DNA of 49,695 bases from Marmoricola sp. (GTDB taxonomy: Bacteria; Actinomycetota; Actinomycetes; Propionibacteriales; Nocardioidaceae), in assembly GCF_025965215.1 (NCBI RefSeq), contig NZ_JAOPXI010000104.1:1-49695 (forward strand), given 5' to 3'. Of the stretch, positions 28,281 through 37,163 are shown in pieces. A program made the translations under genes and the position numbers. The first letter of the stretch is position 1, and every line of letters starts with the position of its first letter. Below the pieces are notes generated by a model. That model saw nothing but the letters and a program-made list of their open reading frames with translations, did no database searches and had not been told where the DNA came from.

Positions 28281-28838
28281 TCAGGCCGACGGCAACCGGT
28301 CCAGCAATTCCCGCACGAACCGGGCCGTAGCGCCCCACACCAACTGCCCCTCGACGGTGTACGTCGAGGTCCGGAACGGGATCCCCTTACTGAGCAGGCG
28401 TGTGTGCCGGTGTCCGGCGACCAGGTCTGCGATCGGGAACTCGAAGACCCGGGCGACCTCGCTCGGAGCCGGCGCCCAGGTCAGACCGGCCGGGATCACT
28501 CCCACGAAGGGGTAGACCCGGTAGTCGCTCAACACGGTGCCGAGCGGGGGAAGGGCGCCGAGGATCCGGACCTGCTCCCGCGGCAGGCCGATCTCCTCCT
28601 CAGACTCGCGCAGGGCGGTCTCGAGCAGGGTCTCACCGGGATCGCGACGCCCACCGGGGAACGAGATCTGGCCGGCGTGCCGACGCAGGTCCGCACTGCG
28701 CTCGGTGAAGATCGCGACCGGCCCGCGCTCGTCCCAGAACAGCGGAACCAGGACCGCAGCCTCGACGCTGCCGCCGGTCTTGATCGCGCTGGCCTCGGCC
28801 GGATCGAGCAGGACCGCGGCGAGGTCGTCGGGCGTCAT
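28281..28838 (-). CDS. Nudix hydrolase, CoA pyrophosphatase type (NudL-like)
   Basis: 185 aa from ATG 28838. The Nudix box GRRDPGETLLETALRESEEE and the preceding UPF0035 signature FTERSADLRRHAGQISFPGG together define the CoA-hydrolysing branch, which cleaves CoA or acyl-CoA to 4'-phosphopantetheine derivatives and 3',5'-ADP. It follows the crotonase gene by 7 bp and is probably cotranscribed with the acyl-CoA dehydrogenase and crotonase, so it may recycle or detoxify CoA intermediates of that route. Confidence 0.9.
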   Translation of the reverse strand: MTPDDLAAVLLDPAEASAIKTGGSVEAAVLVPLFWDERGPVAIFTERSADLRRHAGQISFPGGRRDPGETLLETALRESEEEIGLPREQVRILGALPPLGTVLSDYRVYPFVGVIPAGLTWAPAPSEVARVFEFPIADLVAGHRHTRLLSKGIPFRTSTYTVEGQLVWGATARFVRELLDRLPSA

Positions 28839-28845
28839 CGGCCCA

Positions 28846-29781
28846 TCATGCGGGTTTGGCGTCGCCGAACGGTTCGTCACGTTCACGCACGGCTTGCCGG
28901 AACCCGGCCTCGACGGCCCGTTGCTGGAAGGCGTAGCCCTCGCGGGTGTGCCGGGAGATGCCGTCGAAGACCGTGCTGACCATCGCCGAGGTGGCCACGC
29001 CCTGGGCGAGCAGCGCGCTGTTCAGCGCGAGCTTGACCATGACGAGCTGGTTGATCGGCATCCCCGCGATCCGCTGGACCAGCGCCTCGGCGTGCTCGTC
29101 GAGCTCGTCGGCCGGCCAGGACTCGATCGCGAGCCCCCACTCGGCGGCCTGCTTGCCGGTCAGGCAGTCACCGGTGAGCAGCAGCCGCTTGGCCCGCTGG
29201 TCGCCGAGCCGGTGCGCCCACAGACCGGTGGCCGGCACGCCCCAGACGCGGGTCGGCGGGTAGCCGATCTTGGTGTCGTCGGCGCAGATGATCTGGTCGC
29301 AGTGCAGCGCGATGTCGGTCCCGCCGGCGACCGCGAAGCCGTGCAGCTTGGCCACCGTCGGCTTGTTGGCGTGCAACAGGCTCGCGAAACCGCGGTTGAA
29401 GCGGCTCATCATCGCGTAGTCGACCATCGGGTCCCAGGTACGCGACGGGTCGTGGTTCTCGGCCTGGACGGCCGGGTCGAGCACAGTCCCGCTCCGCCGA
29501 TCAGGCCCGCCGTCGGCACCCATGTTCTCGGCGCTCGGCCCATGGCCGCCTTCGGCAAAGATCGACAAGTCGTAGCCGCCGCAGAAGCCCTTGCCCCGAC
29601 CCGAGAGCAGCATCACGTGCACGCGCGGATCGAGATCAGCACGCTCGACGACCTCGGCCAGCTCGATCGGGGTGTCCGAGGTGATCGCGTTGCCGTGCTC
29701 GGGCCGGTTGAAGGTGATCCGCGCGACCCGGTCGTCGACCTCGTACGTCAGGGTCCGGTAGTCCCTCCCAGAATCGGGCAC
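28846..29781 (-). CDS. Crotonase/enoyl-CoA hydratase family protein
   Basis: 311 aa from GTG 29781, 3 bp after the acyl-CoA dehydrogenase stop. ITFNRPEHGNAIT and the oxyanion-hole segments GRGKGFCGGYDLS and LHGFAVAGGTDIAL are typical. A ~35-residue insertion (about 78-112, GGHGPSAENMG to DPSRTWDP) after the first oxyanion loop is larger than in standard hydratases and occurs in a mycobacterial subgroup. Where fatty-acid hydratases have catalytic Glu residues, TKIGYPPTRVWG is seen, so the exact reaction (hydration, isomerisation, C-C cleavage) is uncertain. Confidence 0.88.
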   Translation of the reverse strand: MPDSGRDYRTLTYEVDDRVARITFNRPEHGNAITSDTPIELAEVVERADLDPRVHVMLLSGRGKGFCGGYDLSIFAEGGHGPSAENMGADGGPDRRSGTVLDPAVQAENHDPSRTWDPMVDYAMMSRFNRGFASLLHANKPTVAKLHGFAVAGGTDIALHCDQIICADDTKIGYPPTRVWGVPATGLWAHRLGDQRAKRLLLTGDCLTGKQAAEWGLAIESWPADELDEHAEALVQRIAGMPINQLVMVKLALNSALLAQGVATSAMVSTVFDGISRHTREGYAFQQRAVEAGFRQAVRERDEPFGDAKPA

Positions 29782-29784
29782 AGC

Positions 29785-31458
29785 TCAGGAGCCTTCGGGG
29801 AGCGCGCGGTCGAGGATCGCGGCGAAGTGGGTGCCTGCCGGCAGCGTGCCGAACGCGAACCCGCCCTGGCCGTCGAGCCGGCTCCCGCAGAACGCGTCGG
29901 CCACCGCGGCCGGAGCGTGCCGGACAAGCAGCGAGCCCTGCAGCACCAGCGCCATCTGCTCGACCAGCGCGCGAGCGCGGGTCTCGAGGTCGGTCGGATC
30001 CGAGAGCGCCGTCCCGAGGCGGCCGACGGCCGAGTCCAGACGGGCATCCGCACCTGCCGACAGGGCCAGCTCGCCCATCAGGGCGTCCAGCGAGGCCGGT
30101 TCCTTGCCGAGCGCACGCAGGACGTCGAGGGCGTTGACGTTGCCCGACCCCTCCCAGATCGAGTTCAGCGGGGCCTCGCGGTACAGCCGCGGCATGCCGG
30201 AGTCCTCGACGTACCCGTTGCCGCCGAAGCACTCCATCGCCTCCGCGGTGAACGCGGCGCCACGCTTGGTCACCCAGTACTTCCCGATCGCGGTGGCGAT
30301 CCGGCGAAACGCCTGCTCGCCCTCGTCACCGCGGATGGCACGGTCGGCAGCTCCGGCTAGACGCAGTGCCAGCGTGGTGGCCGCCTCGGACTCGATCGCC
30401 AGGTCGGCCATCACGTTGCGCATCAGGGGTTGGTCGATCAGGTTCGCGCCGAAGGCAGCCCGGTGCTTGACGTGGTGGCCGGCCTCGACCAGCGCCTTGC
30501 GCATCATCCCGGCCGAGCCCGTGACGCAGTCGAGCCTGGTGCAGCTGACCATGTCGATGATCGTCTTGACGCCGCGACCCTCCTCACCGACGAGCCAGGC
30601 GACGGTGCCGTCGAACTCCGGCTCGGAGGACGCGTTCGAGCGGTTCCCGAGCTTGTCCTTGAGCCGCACGATCCGGAAGGTGTTGCGGGTGCCGTCGGGC
30701 AGGATCCGCGGCACGAGGAAGCACGACGGGCCGCCGGGAGCTTGGGCCAGCACGAGGAACAGGTCGCACATCGGCGCCGAGGTGAACCACTTGTGTCCGG
30801 TCAGTGTGAAGACTCCCGGCTCGGCGCTCGGCACGGCGACGGTGGAGTTGGTGCGGACGTCCGAACCGCCCTGCTTCTCGGTCATGCCCATCCCGGCCAG
30901 CAGTCCGCGCTTGGTGGTCGGGATGCGCAGGCCCGGGTCGTAGACCCGACTGGTCAGGCCCGGCTCGTAGATCGCGGCAAGCTCGGGACTGTGCCGCAGC
31001 GCCGGGACCACGGCGTACGTCATCGTGATCGGACAGCCGTGACCTGCTTCGGTGTGCGACCACGCCAGACCACCGGCCGTACGGGCGACATGCGCGCCCG
31101 GCTGCGGATCGCTCCAGGCAGCACCGGCGCCGCCCTCGGCCACCGAGACCCGCATCAGGTTGTGCCACGACGGGTGGAACTCCACCTCGTCGATCCGGTT
31201 GCCGTAGCGGTCGACGATCCGCAGCTCGGGCTCGAACCGGTTGGCCTGTTCGGCCCAGAGCTGTGCCTCCTGCGAGCCGGCCAGCTGTCCCAGGCGTCGT
31301 ACGTCTGCCTCGGCCCACCCCGCGCCCTCGCGGTGCAGTCCCTCGATCAGCGCGGCATCGGCGGCTGCGTCGTACGGCGCGTGCGGCGGAGGCTGGTTGG
31401 TCACCTCGTGCGTGGCGTACGGCGCAGAGGTGTCGGAACTCTCGAGACTGGTCGTCAT
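29785..31458 (-). CDS. AidB-like acyl-CoA dehydrogenase
   Basis: 557 aa from ATG 31458. It has the long N-terminal domain of the AidB/isovaleryl-CoA branch (EVEFHPSWHNLM), GMGMTEKQGGSDVRTN and TGHKWFTSAP in the middle domain, KYWVTKRGAAFTAEAMECFGGNGYVED, and the catalytic segment LNSIWEGSGNVNALDVLR. E. coli AidB is a DNA-alkylation-response flavoprotein; in actinobacteria relatives are found in catabolic settings. Here it heads an operon with a crotonase and CoA-Nudix gene, divergent from a PaaX-family regulator, which favours acyl-CoA catabolism over DNA repair. Confidence 0.9.
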   Translation of the reverse strand: MTTSLESSDTSAPYATHEVTNQPPPHAPYDAAADAALIEGLHREGAGWAEADVRRLGQLAGSQEAQLWAEQANRFEPELRIVDRYGNRIDEVEFHPSWHNLMRVSVAEGGAGAAWSDPQPGAHVARTAGGLAWSHTEAGHGCPITMTYAVVPALRHSPELAAIYEPGLTSRVYDPGLRIPTTKRGLLAGMGMTEKQGGSDVRTNSTVAVPSAEPGVFTLTGHKWFTSAPMCDLFLVLAQAPGGPSCFLVPRILPDGTRNTFRIVRLKDKLGNRSNASSEPEFDGTVAWLVGEEGRGVKTIIDMVSCTRLDCVTGSAGMMRKALVEAGHHVKHRAAFGANLIDQPLMRNVMADLAIESEAATTLALRLAGAADRAIRGDEGEQAFRRIATAIGKYWVTKRGAAFTAEAMECFGGNGYVEDSGMPRLYREAPLNSIWEGSGNVNALDVLRALGKEPASLDALMGELALSAGADARLDSAVGRLGTALSDPTDLETRARALVEQMALVLQGSLLVRHAPAAVADAFCGSRLDGQGGFAFGTLPAGTHFAAILDRALPEGS

Positions 31459-31469
31459 GGCACCAAGTA

Positions 31470-31503
31470 TTACAACTATTCGACGACCGTGACAAGAGTG
31501 TAA
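31470..31503. promoter_or_regulatory. Divergent promoter with spaced inverted repeat TTACA...TGTAA
   Basis: The 55-bp gap between the AidB-like gene and the PaaX-like gene is AT-richer than its flanks and holds TTACA (31470-31474) and TGTAA (31499-31503). It is a candidate operator for the PaaX-family protein; the arms are short, so confidence is limited. Confidence 0.35.
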
Positions 31504-31513
31504 GGTCCTCGGT

Positions 31514-32254
31514 GTGACGACGCCCCGCCCCCTGAGTGCCCGCTCGGTGGTCCTGAGTCTCCTACTGGGAGCGCACCCGCCCGAGCTACCGGTCAGCGCG
31601 CTCGTCGACGCCGGCGAGATGTTCGGGATCGCCGAGGCCACCCTGCGGGTCGCGCTGACCCGGATGGTCGCCAACGGCGACCTGGAGCGCGCCGACGGCA
31701 CCTACCGGCTGGCGACCCGACTGACCGAGCGCCAGCGGCGCCAGGACCTGGCTCTGGAGCCGGAGCTTCAGGGCTGGGACTCGACCTGGGAGATGGTCGT
31801 GGTGACCTCGGTCGGCCGGAGCGCCTCGGATCGGGCCGGGCTGCGAACGACCCTGGCCGAGCTGCGCCTGGCCGAGCTCCGCGAGGGCGTCTGGATGCGT
31901 CCGGCCAACCTGTCCCGGAGGCTGCCCGCCTGGCCGGAGGAACTGATCAGCACCTTCCGCTCGGTCCCGGCCCAGGATCCGGCGGCCCTGGCTGGGCAGC
32001 TGTGGGACTTGCCGGGATGGGACCTCGACGGTCGGCACCTGCTCGAGGACATGGCGCACGCGCGCACGGCCGCCGAACGGCTCACCGTCGCGGCCGCAGT
32101 CGTCCGGCATCTGCGGACCGATCCCGCCCTCCCGCTGGACCTGGTCGGGTCGGACTGGATCGCGCCGCGGCTCCGGTCGGCATACACGGCGTACCAGCAG
32201 GAGCTCGTGGCCACCGGGATGCAGCTGCTCCTCAGCGCGCCCGATACCCACTGA
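31514..32254 (+). CDS. PaaX-family transcriptional regulator
   Basis: 246 aa from GTG 31514. N-terminal winged-helix SARSVVLSLLLGAHPPELPVS with IAEATLRVALTRMVANGDLER, the central domain with WEMVVVTSVGRSASDRAGLR, and a C-terminal helical region ending YTAYQQELVATGMQLL fit PaaX (PF07848 and PF08223). PaaX of E. coli represses phenylacetate catabolism and is relieved by phenylacetyl-CoA. No paa genes are present; this protein probably senses a CoA thioester handled by the divergent AidB-like/crotonase operon. Its 3' end overlaps the convergent copA by 23 bp. Confidence 0.88.
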   Translation: MTTPRPLSARSVVLSLLLGAHPPELPVSALVDAGEMFGIAEATLRVALTRMVANGDLERADGTYRLATRLTERQRRQDLALEPELQGWDSTWEMVVVTSVGRSASDRAGLRTTLAELRLAELREGVWMRPANLSRRLPAWPEELISTFRSVPAQDPAALAGQLWDLPGWDLDGRHLLEDMAHARTAAERLTVAAAVVRHLRTDPALPLDLVGSDWIAPRLRSAYTAYQQELVATGMQLLLSAPDTH

Positions 32255-34319
32255 ACGACCGCAGCCGCAAGCTGTTGCCGACCACGAACACCGACGAGAG
32301 CGCCATCGCACCGCCCGCGATCATCGGGTTCAGCAGCCCCGCTGCCGCCAACGGCAGGCCGGCCACGTTGTAGGCGAACGCCCAGAAGAGATTGCCCCGG
32401 ATGATCGCGAGCGTGCGCCGCGAGAGCCTGATCGCATCGACCGCGACCATCAGGTCCTCGCGCATCAAGGTCAGGTCACTCGCCTCGATGGCGACGTCCG
32501 AGCCGGTGCCCATGGCCAGTCCGAGGTCGGCCTGCGCCAGCGCGGCAGCATCGTTCACGCCGTCCCCGACCATCGCCACCACGTGTCCCCGGCCCTGCAG
32601 GGCCGACACCGCCGCGACCTTGCCGTCCGGCAGCACCCCGGCGATCACATCGTCCGGACCGATCCCGACCTCGGCGGCGACTGCCTGCGCGACAGCGGCG
32701 TTGTCCCCGGTCAACAGCACCGGCCTCAGGCCGAGCTCCCGCAATGCGGCGATCGCCCCGGCCGACCCGGCTTTGGGCTCGTCCGCCACCACGATGGTGC
32801 CGATCCGGGACCCGTCGCGCAGCACGTCGACGCCGGTCCCGGCAACGACCTCTGCGGAGCGTCGGGCTTCCACCCGGTGACCTTCGACAACCCCCGCGAC
32901 CCCGACGCCCGGCGTGCTCACGAAGTCCTGCACCTGCGGCAGGTCACTGCCCGCAGCAGCCGTGATCGCCCGGGCGATCGGATGGTCGGAGGCACGCTCG
33001 AGGGAGCCGGCCAGCCGGAGTACGACGCTCTCCTCGATGCCATCGACGGCCAGCACATCACGCAGCGTCATCTCACCCGTCGTCACCGTGCCGGTCTTGT
33101 CGAGGACGACCACGTCGACGCGATGGGTCGACTCGAGCACCTCGGGACCTTTGATCAGGATGCCCAGCTGCGCTCCCCGCCCGGTGCCGACCATGAGGGC
33201 CGTCGGCGTGGCTAGCCCGAGCGCACACGGGCAGGCGATGACGAGGACCGCGACCGCGGACGTGAAGGCGTCGGTCGCGGAGTGGCCCGTGACCAGCCAG
33301 CCGGCGAGCGTGGCCACCGACAGGGCCAGCACGAGGGGCACGAAGATCCCCGAGATCCGGTCCGCGAGCCGCTGCACCGGAGCCTTGCCGAACTGGGCCT
33401 GGGTGACGAGCCGGGCCAGCTGCGCCAGCTGGGTCTCGGACCCCACCCGTGAAGCCCGTACGACGAGCCGCCCGCCGACGTTCATGGTCGCGCCGACCAC
33501 GGGGTCGCCCGGACCGACCTCGACCGGCACGGACTCGCCGGTGAGCAGCGAGACGTCGATCGCCGAGGTGCCGTCCTGCACGACGCCGTCGGTCGCGACC
33601 TTCTCCCCCGGCCGCACCACGAAGGCATCGTCGACCGCGAGCTCGCTGATCAGGATCCGGGTCTCGGTCCCGTCGCGCAGCACCGTCACGTCCTTGGCAC
33701 CGAGCTCCAGCAGCGCCCGCAGCGCATGTCCGGACCGGAGCTTGGCGCGTGCTTCGACGTACCGGCCGGCGAGCAGGAACGTGGTCACACCGGCAGCGGC
33801 CTCGAGGTAGATCTCCCCGTGACCCACCAGCACCGTCCACAGCGACCACCCGTAGGCGGCCAGCGTCCCGGTCGAGACGAGGGTGTCCATCGTGGTGCTG
33901 CCATGCCGCAGGTTGGTCCACGCTGCCCGGTGGAAACCGGCGCCACCCCAGACGACGACCGGGGTCGCCAACGCGAGCGAGAGCCACTGCCAGCCGGTGA
34001 AGTGCCAGCCTGAAACCATCCCAAGGACCACCACCGGAAGGCTCAGCACCGCGGAGACGAGCAGTCGGCGGCGCATCAGCTCCGAATCGGTCTCAGACCC
34101 GGACTCGGCAGGAACGTGGGCGCCGTAGCCGGCTTCTTCCACGACACCGACGATGTCGGCGGTGCCGATGCCCGCCGGGACGCTTACCCGGGCCTTCTCG
34201 GTCGCGAAGTTGACCACGGCAGCAACTCCGTCGAGCTTGTTGAGCTTGCGCTCGATCCGGTTCGCGCACGAGGCACACGTCATCCCGGTGATGTCGAGCT
34301 CGAGATCTGTCTGACTCAC
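32232..34319 (-). CDS. copA: Copper-exporting P1B-type ATPase CopA
   Basis: 695 aa from GTG 34319, overlapping the csoR stop as GTGA. One N-terminal heavy-metal domain (GMTCASC, Cys15 and Cys18), eight membrane helices, the transmembrane metal motif CPC (363-365), phosphorylated Asp407 in DKTGTVTTGE, the HP motif DHPIARAI and the hinge GDGVNDAAALAQAD. CPC plus the GMTCASC domain indicates Cu(I) export. It is cotranscribed with csoR under a CsoR operator, which gives copper-inducible expression. Confidence 0.96.
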   Translation of the reverse strand: MSQTDLELDITGMTCASCANRIERKLNKLDGVAAVVNFATEKARVSVPAGIGTADIVGVVEEAGYGAHVPAESGSETDSELMRRRLLVSAVLSLPVVVLGMVSGWHFTGWQWLSLALATPVVVWGGAGFHRAAWTNLRHGSTTMDTLVSTGTLAAYGWSLWTVLVGHGEIYLEAAAGVTTFLLAGRYVEARAKLRSGHALRALLELGAKDVTVLRDGTETRILISELAVDDAFVVRPGEKVATDGVVQDGTSAIDVSLLTGESVPVEVGPGDPVVGATMNVGGRLVVRASRVGSETQLAQLARLVTQAQFGKAPVQRLADRISGIFVPLVLALSVATLAGWLVTGHSATDAFTSAVAVLVIACPCALGLATPTALMVGTGRGAQLGILIKGPEVLESTHRVDVVVLDKTGTVTTGEMTLRDVLAVDGIEESVVLRLAGSLERASDHPIARAITAAAGSDLPQVQDFVSTPGVGVAGVVEGHRVEARRSAEVVAGTGVDVLRDGSRIGTIVVADEPKAGSAGAIAALRELGLRPVLLTGDNAAVAQAVAAEVGIGPDDVIAGVLPDGKVAAVSALQGRGHVVAMVGDGVNDAAALAQADLGLAMGTGSDVAIEASDLTLMREDLMVAVDAIRLSRRTLAIIRGNLFWAFAYNVAGLPLAAAGLLNPMIAGGAMALSSVFVVGNSLRLRSFSGYRAR

Positions 34320-34615
34320 GAGCGCACCAGCCGGGCGATCGCGTCCGAGGCTTCCTTCAGCTTGTCGGCGGCCTCAGGCCCCCCGGCTCGGGCCGCCTCG
34401 AGCACGCAGTGGCCGAGGTGTTCCTCCAGCAGGCTGAGGGAGACCGCCTGGAGCGCCTTGGTCATCGCGGAGACCTGGGTGAGGATGTCGATGCAGTACT
34501 GCTCCTCCTCGACCATCCGCTGGAGTCCGCGCGCCTGGCCCTCGATCCGGCGCAGCCGCTTGAGGTAGTCGTCCTTGGACTTGTTGGCCAGGTAGGAGTG
34601 CTGGTGCTCGCCCAT
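34316..34615 (-). CDS. csoR: Copper-sensing repressor CsoR
   Basis: 99 aa from ATG 34615. The all-helical DUF156 fold carries the Cu(I) ligands Cys41, His66 and Cys70, with exactly the spacing (25 and 4) of the M. tuberculosis protein (Cys36, His61, Cys65), and the DNA-contacting RLRRIEGQARGLQRM. It represses its own operon until Cu(I) binds. On the minus strand a TATAGT -10 hexamer (34623-34628) ends only 7 nt before the ATG, so the transcript may be leaderless. Confidence 0.95.
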   Translation of the reverse strand: MGEHQHSYLANKSKDDYLKRLRRIEGQARGLQRMVEEEQYCIDILTQVSAMTKALQAVSLSLLEEHLGHCVLEAARAGGPEAADKLKEASDAIARLVRS

Positions 34616-34624
34616 GCCGCCTAC

Positions 34625-34643
34625 TATACCCCCCATGGGTATA
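34625..34643. promoter_or_regulatory. CsoR operator TATACCC-N5-GGGTATA
   Basis: Perfect 7-bp arms (34625-34631 and 34637-34643) around a C-rich centre, just upstream of csoR. A/T-rich ends with C/G cores are the known CsoR operator pattern. It overlaps the putative -10 element, consistent with repression by occlusion. Confidence 0.88.
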
Positions 34644-34654
34644 GGTCGACGGCC

Positions 34655-36229
34655 TCAGACAGCGAGCTCCTCGACGGCCGCGACCGGCGCCTCGGGCTTG
34701 CTCCCGCGCAGCGGCACCTCGCGGACGAACCAGGAGACGACGAAGCCGACGATGATCAGCACTGCGGCGGTCAGGAAGATCGAGTGCGTGCCGGCCACGA
34801 CCGCGTGCCGGAACGCGGAGATGAACGAGGCCGGCTCGCCCTTCAGGCGCTGCGGCGTGAGACTCTGCACCGACCCGCCGAGCTTGGGCGCGCTGCCCAG
34901 CTGACTGGCCAACGCCCCGGTGAGCTGATGGGTGTAGATCGTGCCGAGGATCGCCACCCCGATCGACCCACCCAAGGTGCGCACGAACGTGAAGGTGCCC
35001 GTCCCTGCCCCGAGATCCTTCAGCGCGACGCTGTTCTGCGCGATCAGGTTGGTGGTCTGCATCAGGCACCCGAGGCCGAGGCCCATCACGATCATGAACA
35101 GCGCCGAGGTGAAGGTGGTGGTGCCCACGCCCATGGTCGAGAACAGGTAGAGGCCGATCCCCAACAGCGCCGTCCCGACGATCGGGAACACCTTGTACCG
35201 GCCGGTCCTGCTGATGAACTGACCACCGCCCAGCGAGGTCGTCATCAGCGCGAGCATCATCGGCATCAGCAGCAGGCCGCTGTTGGTCGCGGACTTGCCC
35301 TGGACGAACTGCTGGAACTGCGGCAGGAACGTGATGGTGCCGAACATCGCGAACCCGGCGATGAAGCCCATCACGGTGGCCAGGCGGAAGTTGCTGCTCG
35401 AGAACAGGTGCAGGCCGATGATCGGCTCGGCCGCCCGGCTCTCGATCACGAGGAAGGTCACGAAGAACACCGCGGCGACGGAGAACAGGGTGATGATCTG
35501 CGGCGAGCCCCAGGGGTACTGGGTACCGCCCCAGGTGATCGCCAGCACCAGCGAGACGATCCACACGGTCAGGACGGCGGCGCCCCACCAGTCGATGATG
35601 ATCTTGCCCCGGTGCTTGGTCTCGGTCGAGAGGTGCAGCGTCGACCAGATCACCGCGAGCGCGACTACTCCCAGCGGCAGGTTGACGTAGAAGTTCCAGC
35701 GCCAGGAGACGTGGTCGGTGATGAAGCCACCGACCAGCGGACCGCCGATCATCGCGACGGGCATCACGGCCATCATCACGCCGATGTACTTGCCGCGCTC
35801 GCGCGGCGGGACCAGCATCCCGACCACCGACATGATGCCGACCATCAGGCCGCCGGCACCGATCCCCTGGAACGCGCGGAACATGATGAGCTGGTTCATG
35901 TTCTGCGACAGCCCGCAGAGCGCGGACCCGATCAGGAACAGCACGATGGCGATCATGAACGTGTACTTGTGGCCGAACAGGTCACCGAGCTTGCCCCAGA
36001 TCGGGGTGGCCACGGCAGAGGCCAGGATGTAGCCGGTCACCACCCAGGACAGGTGGTTCAGGCCACCGAGGTCGCCGACGATGGTCGGGAGCGCCGGGGC
36101 CACGATCATGTTGTCCAGCTGGGCGAGCAGCATGGCGACGACCAACCCGCTCATCGCCGTGATGATCTGTCGGGGGGTCAGCTCGGTGCCGACCGTCCCC
36201 TCGGCTTCGACATTCGTGTCCTCGGACAA
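34655..36229 (-). CDS. DHA2-family (14-TM) MFS drug exporter
   Basis: 524 aa, start TTG 36229 supported by GATGAGG seven bases upstream; no ATG fits before the first helix. Fourteen hydrophobic segments, LDNMIVAPALPTI in helix 1 (DHA2 motif D1), the loop 2-3 motif A GKLGDLFGHKYTF and motif C-like MIGGPLVGGF mark an EmrB/QacA-type proton-driven exporter. The Asp in LDNMIV is conserved. Substrate unknown. It lies upstream of csoR on the same strand but the CsoR operator in between implies separate control. Confidence 0.93.
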   Translation of the reverse strand: MSEDTNVEAEGTVGTELTPRQIITAMSGLVVAMLLAQLDNMIVAPALPTIVGDLGGLNHLSWVVTGYILASAVATPIWGKLGDLFGHKYTFMIAIVLFLIGSALCGLSQNMNQLIMFRAFQGIGAGGLMVGIMSVVGMLVPPRERGKYIGVMMAVMPVAMIGGPLVGGFITDHVSWRWNFYVNLPLGVVALAVIWSTLHLSTETKHRGKIIIDWWGAAVLTVWIVSLVLAITWGGTQYPWGSPQIITLFSVAAVFFVTFLVIESRAAEPIIGLHLFSSSNFRLATVMGFIAGFAMFGTITFLPQFQQFVQGKSATNSGLLLMPMMLALMTTSLGGGQFISRTGRYKVFPIVGTALLGIGLYLFSTMGVGTTTFTSALFMIVMGLGLGCLMQTTNLIAQNSVALKDLGAGTGTFTFVRTLGGSIGVAILGTIYTHQLTGALASQLGSAPKLGGSVQSLTPQRLKGEPASFISAFRHAVVAGTHSIFLTAAVLIIVGFVVSWFVREVPLRGSKPEAPVAAVEELAV

Positions 36230-36374
36230 AGAGCTACCTCATCGACTTCCTGCGTCCGTCACCTGCCCTGATCGGCCAAGGTACCCACCGCTCGATCCCT
36301 GGACAACCAGATTAGGCCCTGACCCGGCTCGAAATGCGACCTGTCACGATATCCCGCGAAAGCGAGGACATCCG

Positions 36375-37163
36375 ATGACGAACCCGCCAGCGGCGACGGC
36401 CGGGCTGCTCGACCTCCTGGACCTGGAGATGCTCGAGGAGAACACCTACCAGGCGTTCCACGTCTTCGACGAGGACTGGCCCCTGTACGGCGGTCAGGTC
36501 GCCGCCCAGGCGCTGCTCGCCGCCGGGCTGACCGTCGAGCCCAGCCGTCATCCGCACTCCCTGCACGGCTACTTCCTGCGCGCCGGCGACGCGTCCCGCC
36601 CGACGATGTTCAAGGTCGACCGGGACCGCGACGGCCGGTCGTTCTCGGCCCGGCGGGTGGTGGCCATCCAGCGCGGCGAGGTGATCTTCTCCGCAGCGGT
36701 CTCGTTCGCCGCACCGGCCGACGGGATGGAGCGGCAGGCCCTCGAGCTGCCCGACGTGACCGGGCCGGCAGAGAGCCTGGCCTGGGTCGTCCCGCGGATG
36801 TTCTCACTCGAGGTGAGGATCCCGCCCGAGGACGGGATCACAGCCTGGCCGGCACGCTTCTGGTCCCGGTTCACCACCGGCATCGGTGACGACGTGCTGC
36901 TCAACGCCGCGGCCCTGACCTATCTCTCGGACGTGTCCGCGGACCTGCACAGCTTCCACACCGACGGCTTCATCCCGGCCGCCAGCCTCGATCACGCGGT
37001 CTGGTTCCACCACCCGGTCCGGATGGAGGACTGGGTGTTCACCGACCACACCGCACGCGCGATCGCCGGGAACCGGGGGCTCTACACCGGCTCTGTCTTC
37101 GACCGCTCGGGTCGTATGGTCGCGAGCATCGCGCAGGAGGCGCTGTACCGGAAGTTCAGCTGA
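36375..37163 (+). CDS. tesB: Acyl-CoA thioesterase II (TesB-like)
   Basis: 262 aa from ATG 36375. Double hot-dog protein: YGGQVAAQALLAAGLTV and LHGYFLRAGD in the first half; RRVVAIQRGEVIFSAAVSF; SLDHAVWFHHPVRMEDW and RGLYTGSVFDRSGRMVAS in the second half. The latter carries the Asp/Thr/Gln-type active site of TesB. It hydrolyses acyl-CoA to free acid and CoA. The 145-bp divergent gap to the MFS gene holds its promoter, but no distinct motif was seen. It is convergent with npdG (8-bp overlap). Confidence 0.92.
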   Translation: MTNPPAATAGLLDLLDLEMLEENTYQAFHVFDEDWPLYGGQVAAQALLAAGLTVEPSRHPHSLHGYFLRAGDASRPTMFKVDRDRDGRSFSARRVVAIQRGEVIFSAAVSFAAPADGMERQALELPDVTGPAESLAWVVPRMFSLEVRIPPEDGITAWPARFWSRFTTGIGDDVLLNAAALTYLSDVSADLHSFHTDGFIPAASLDHAVWFHHPVRMEDWVFTDHTARAIAGNRGLYTGSVFDRSGRMVASIAQEALYRKFS

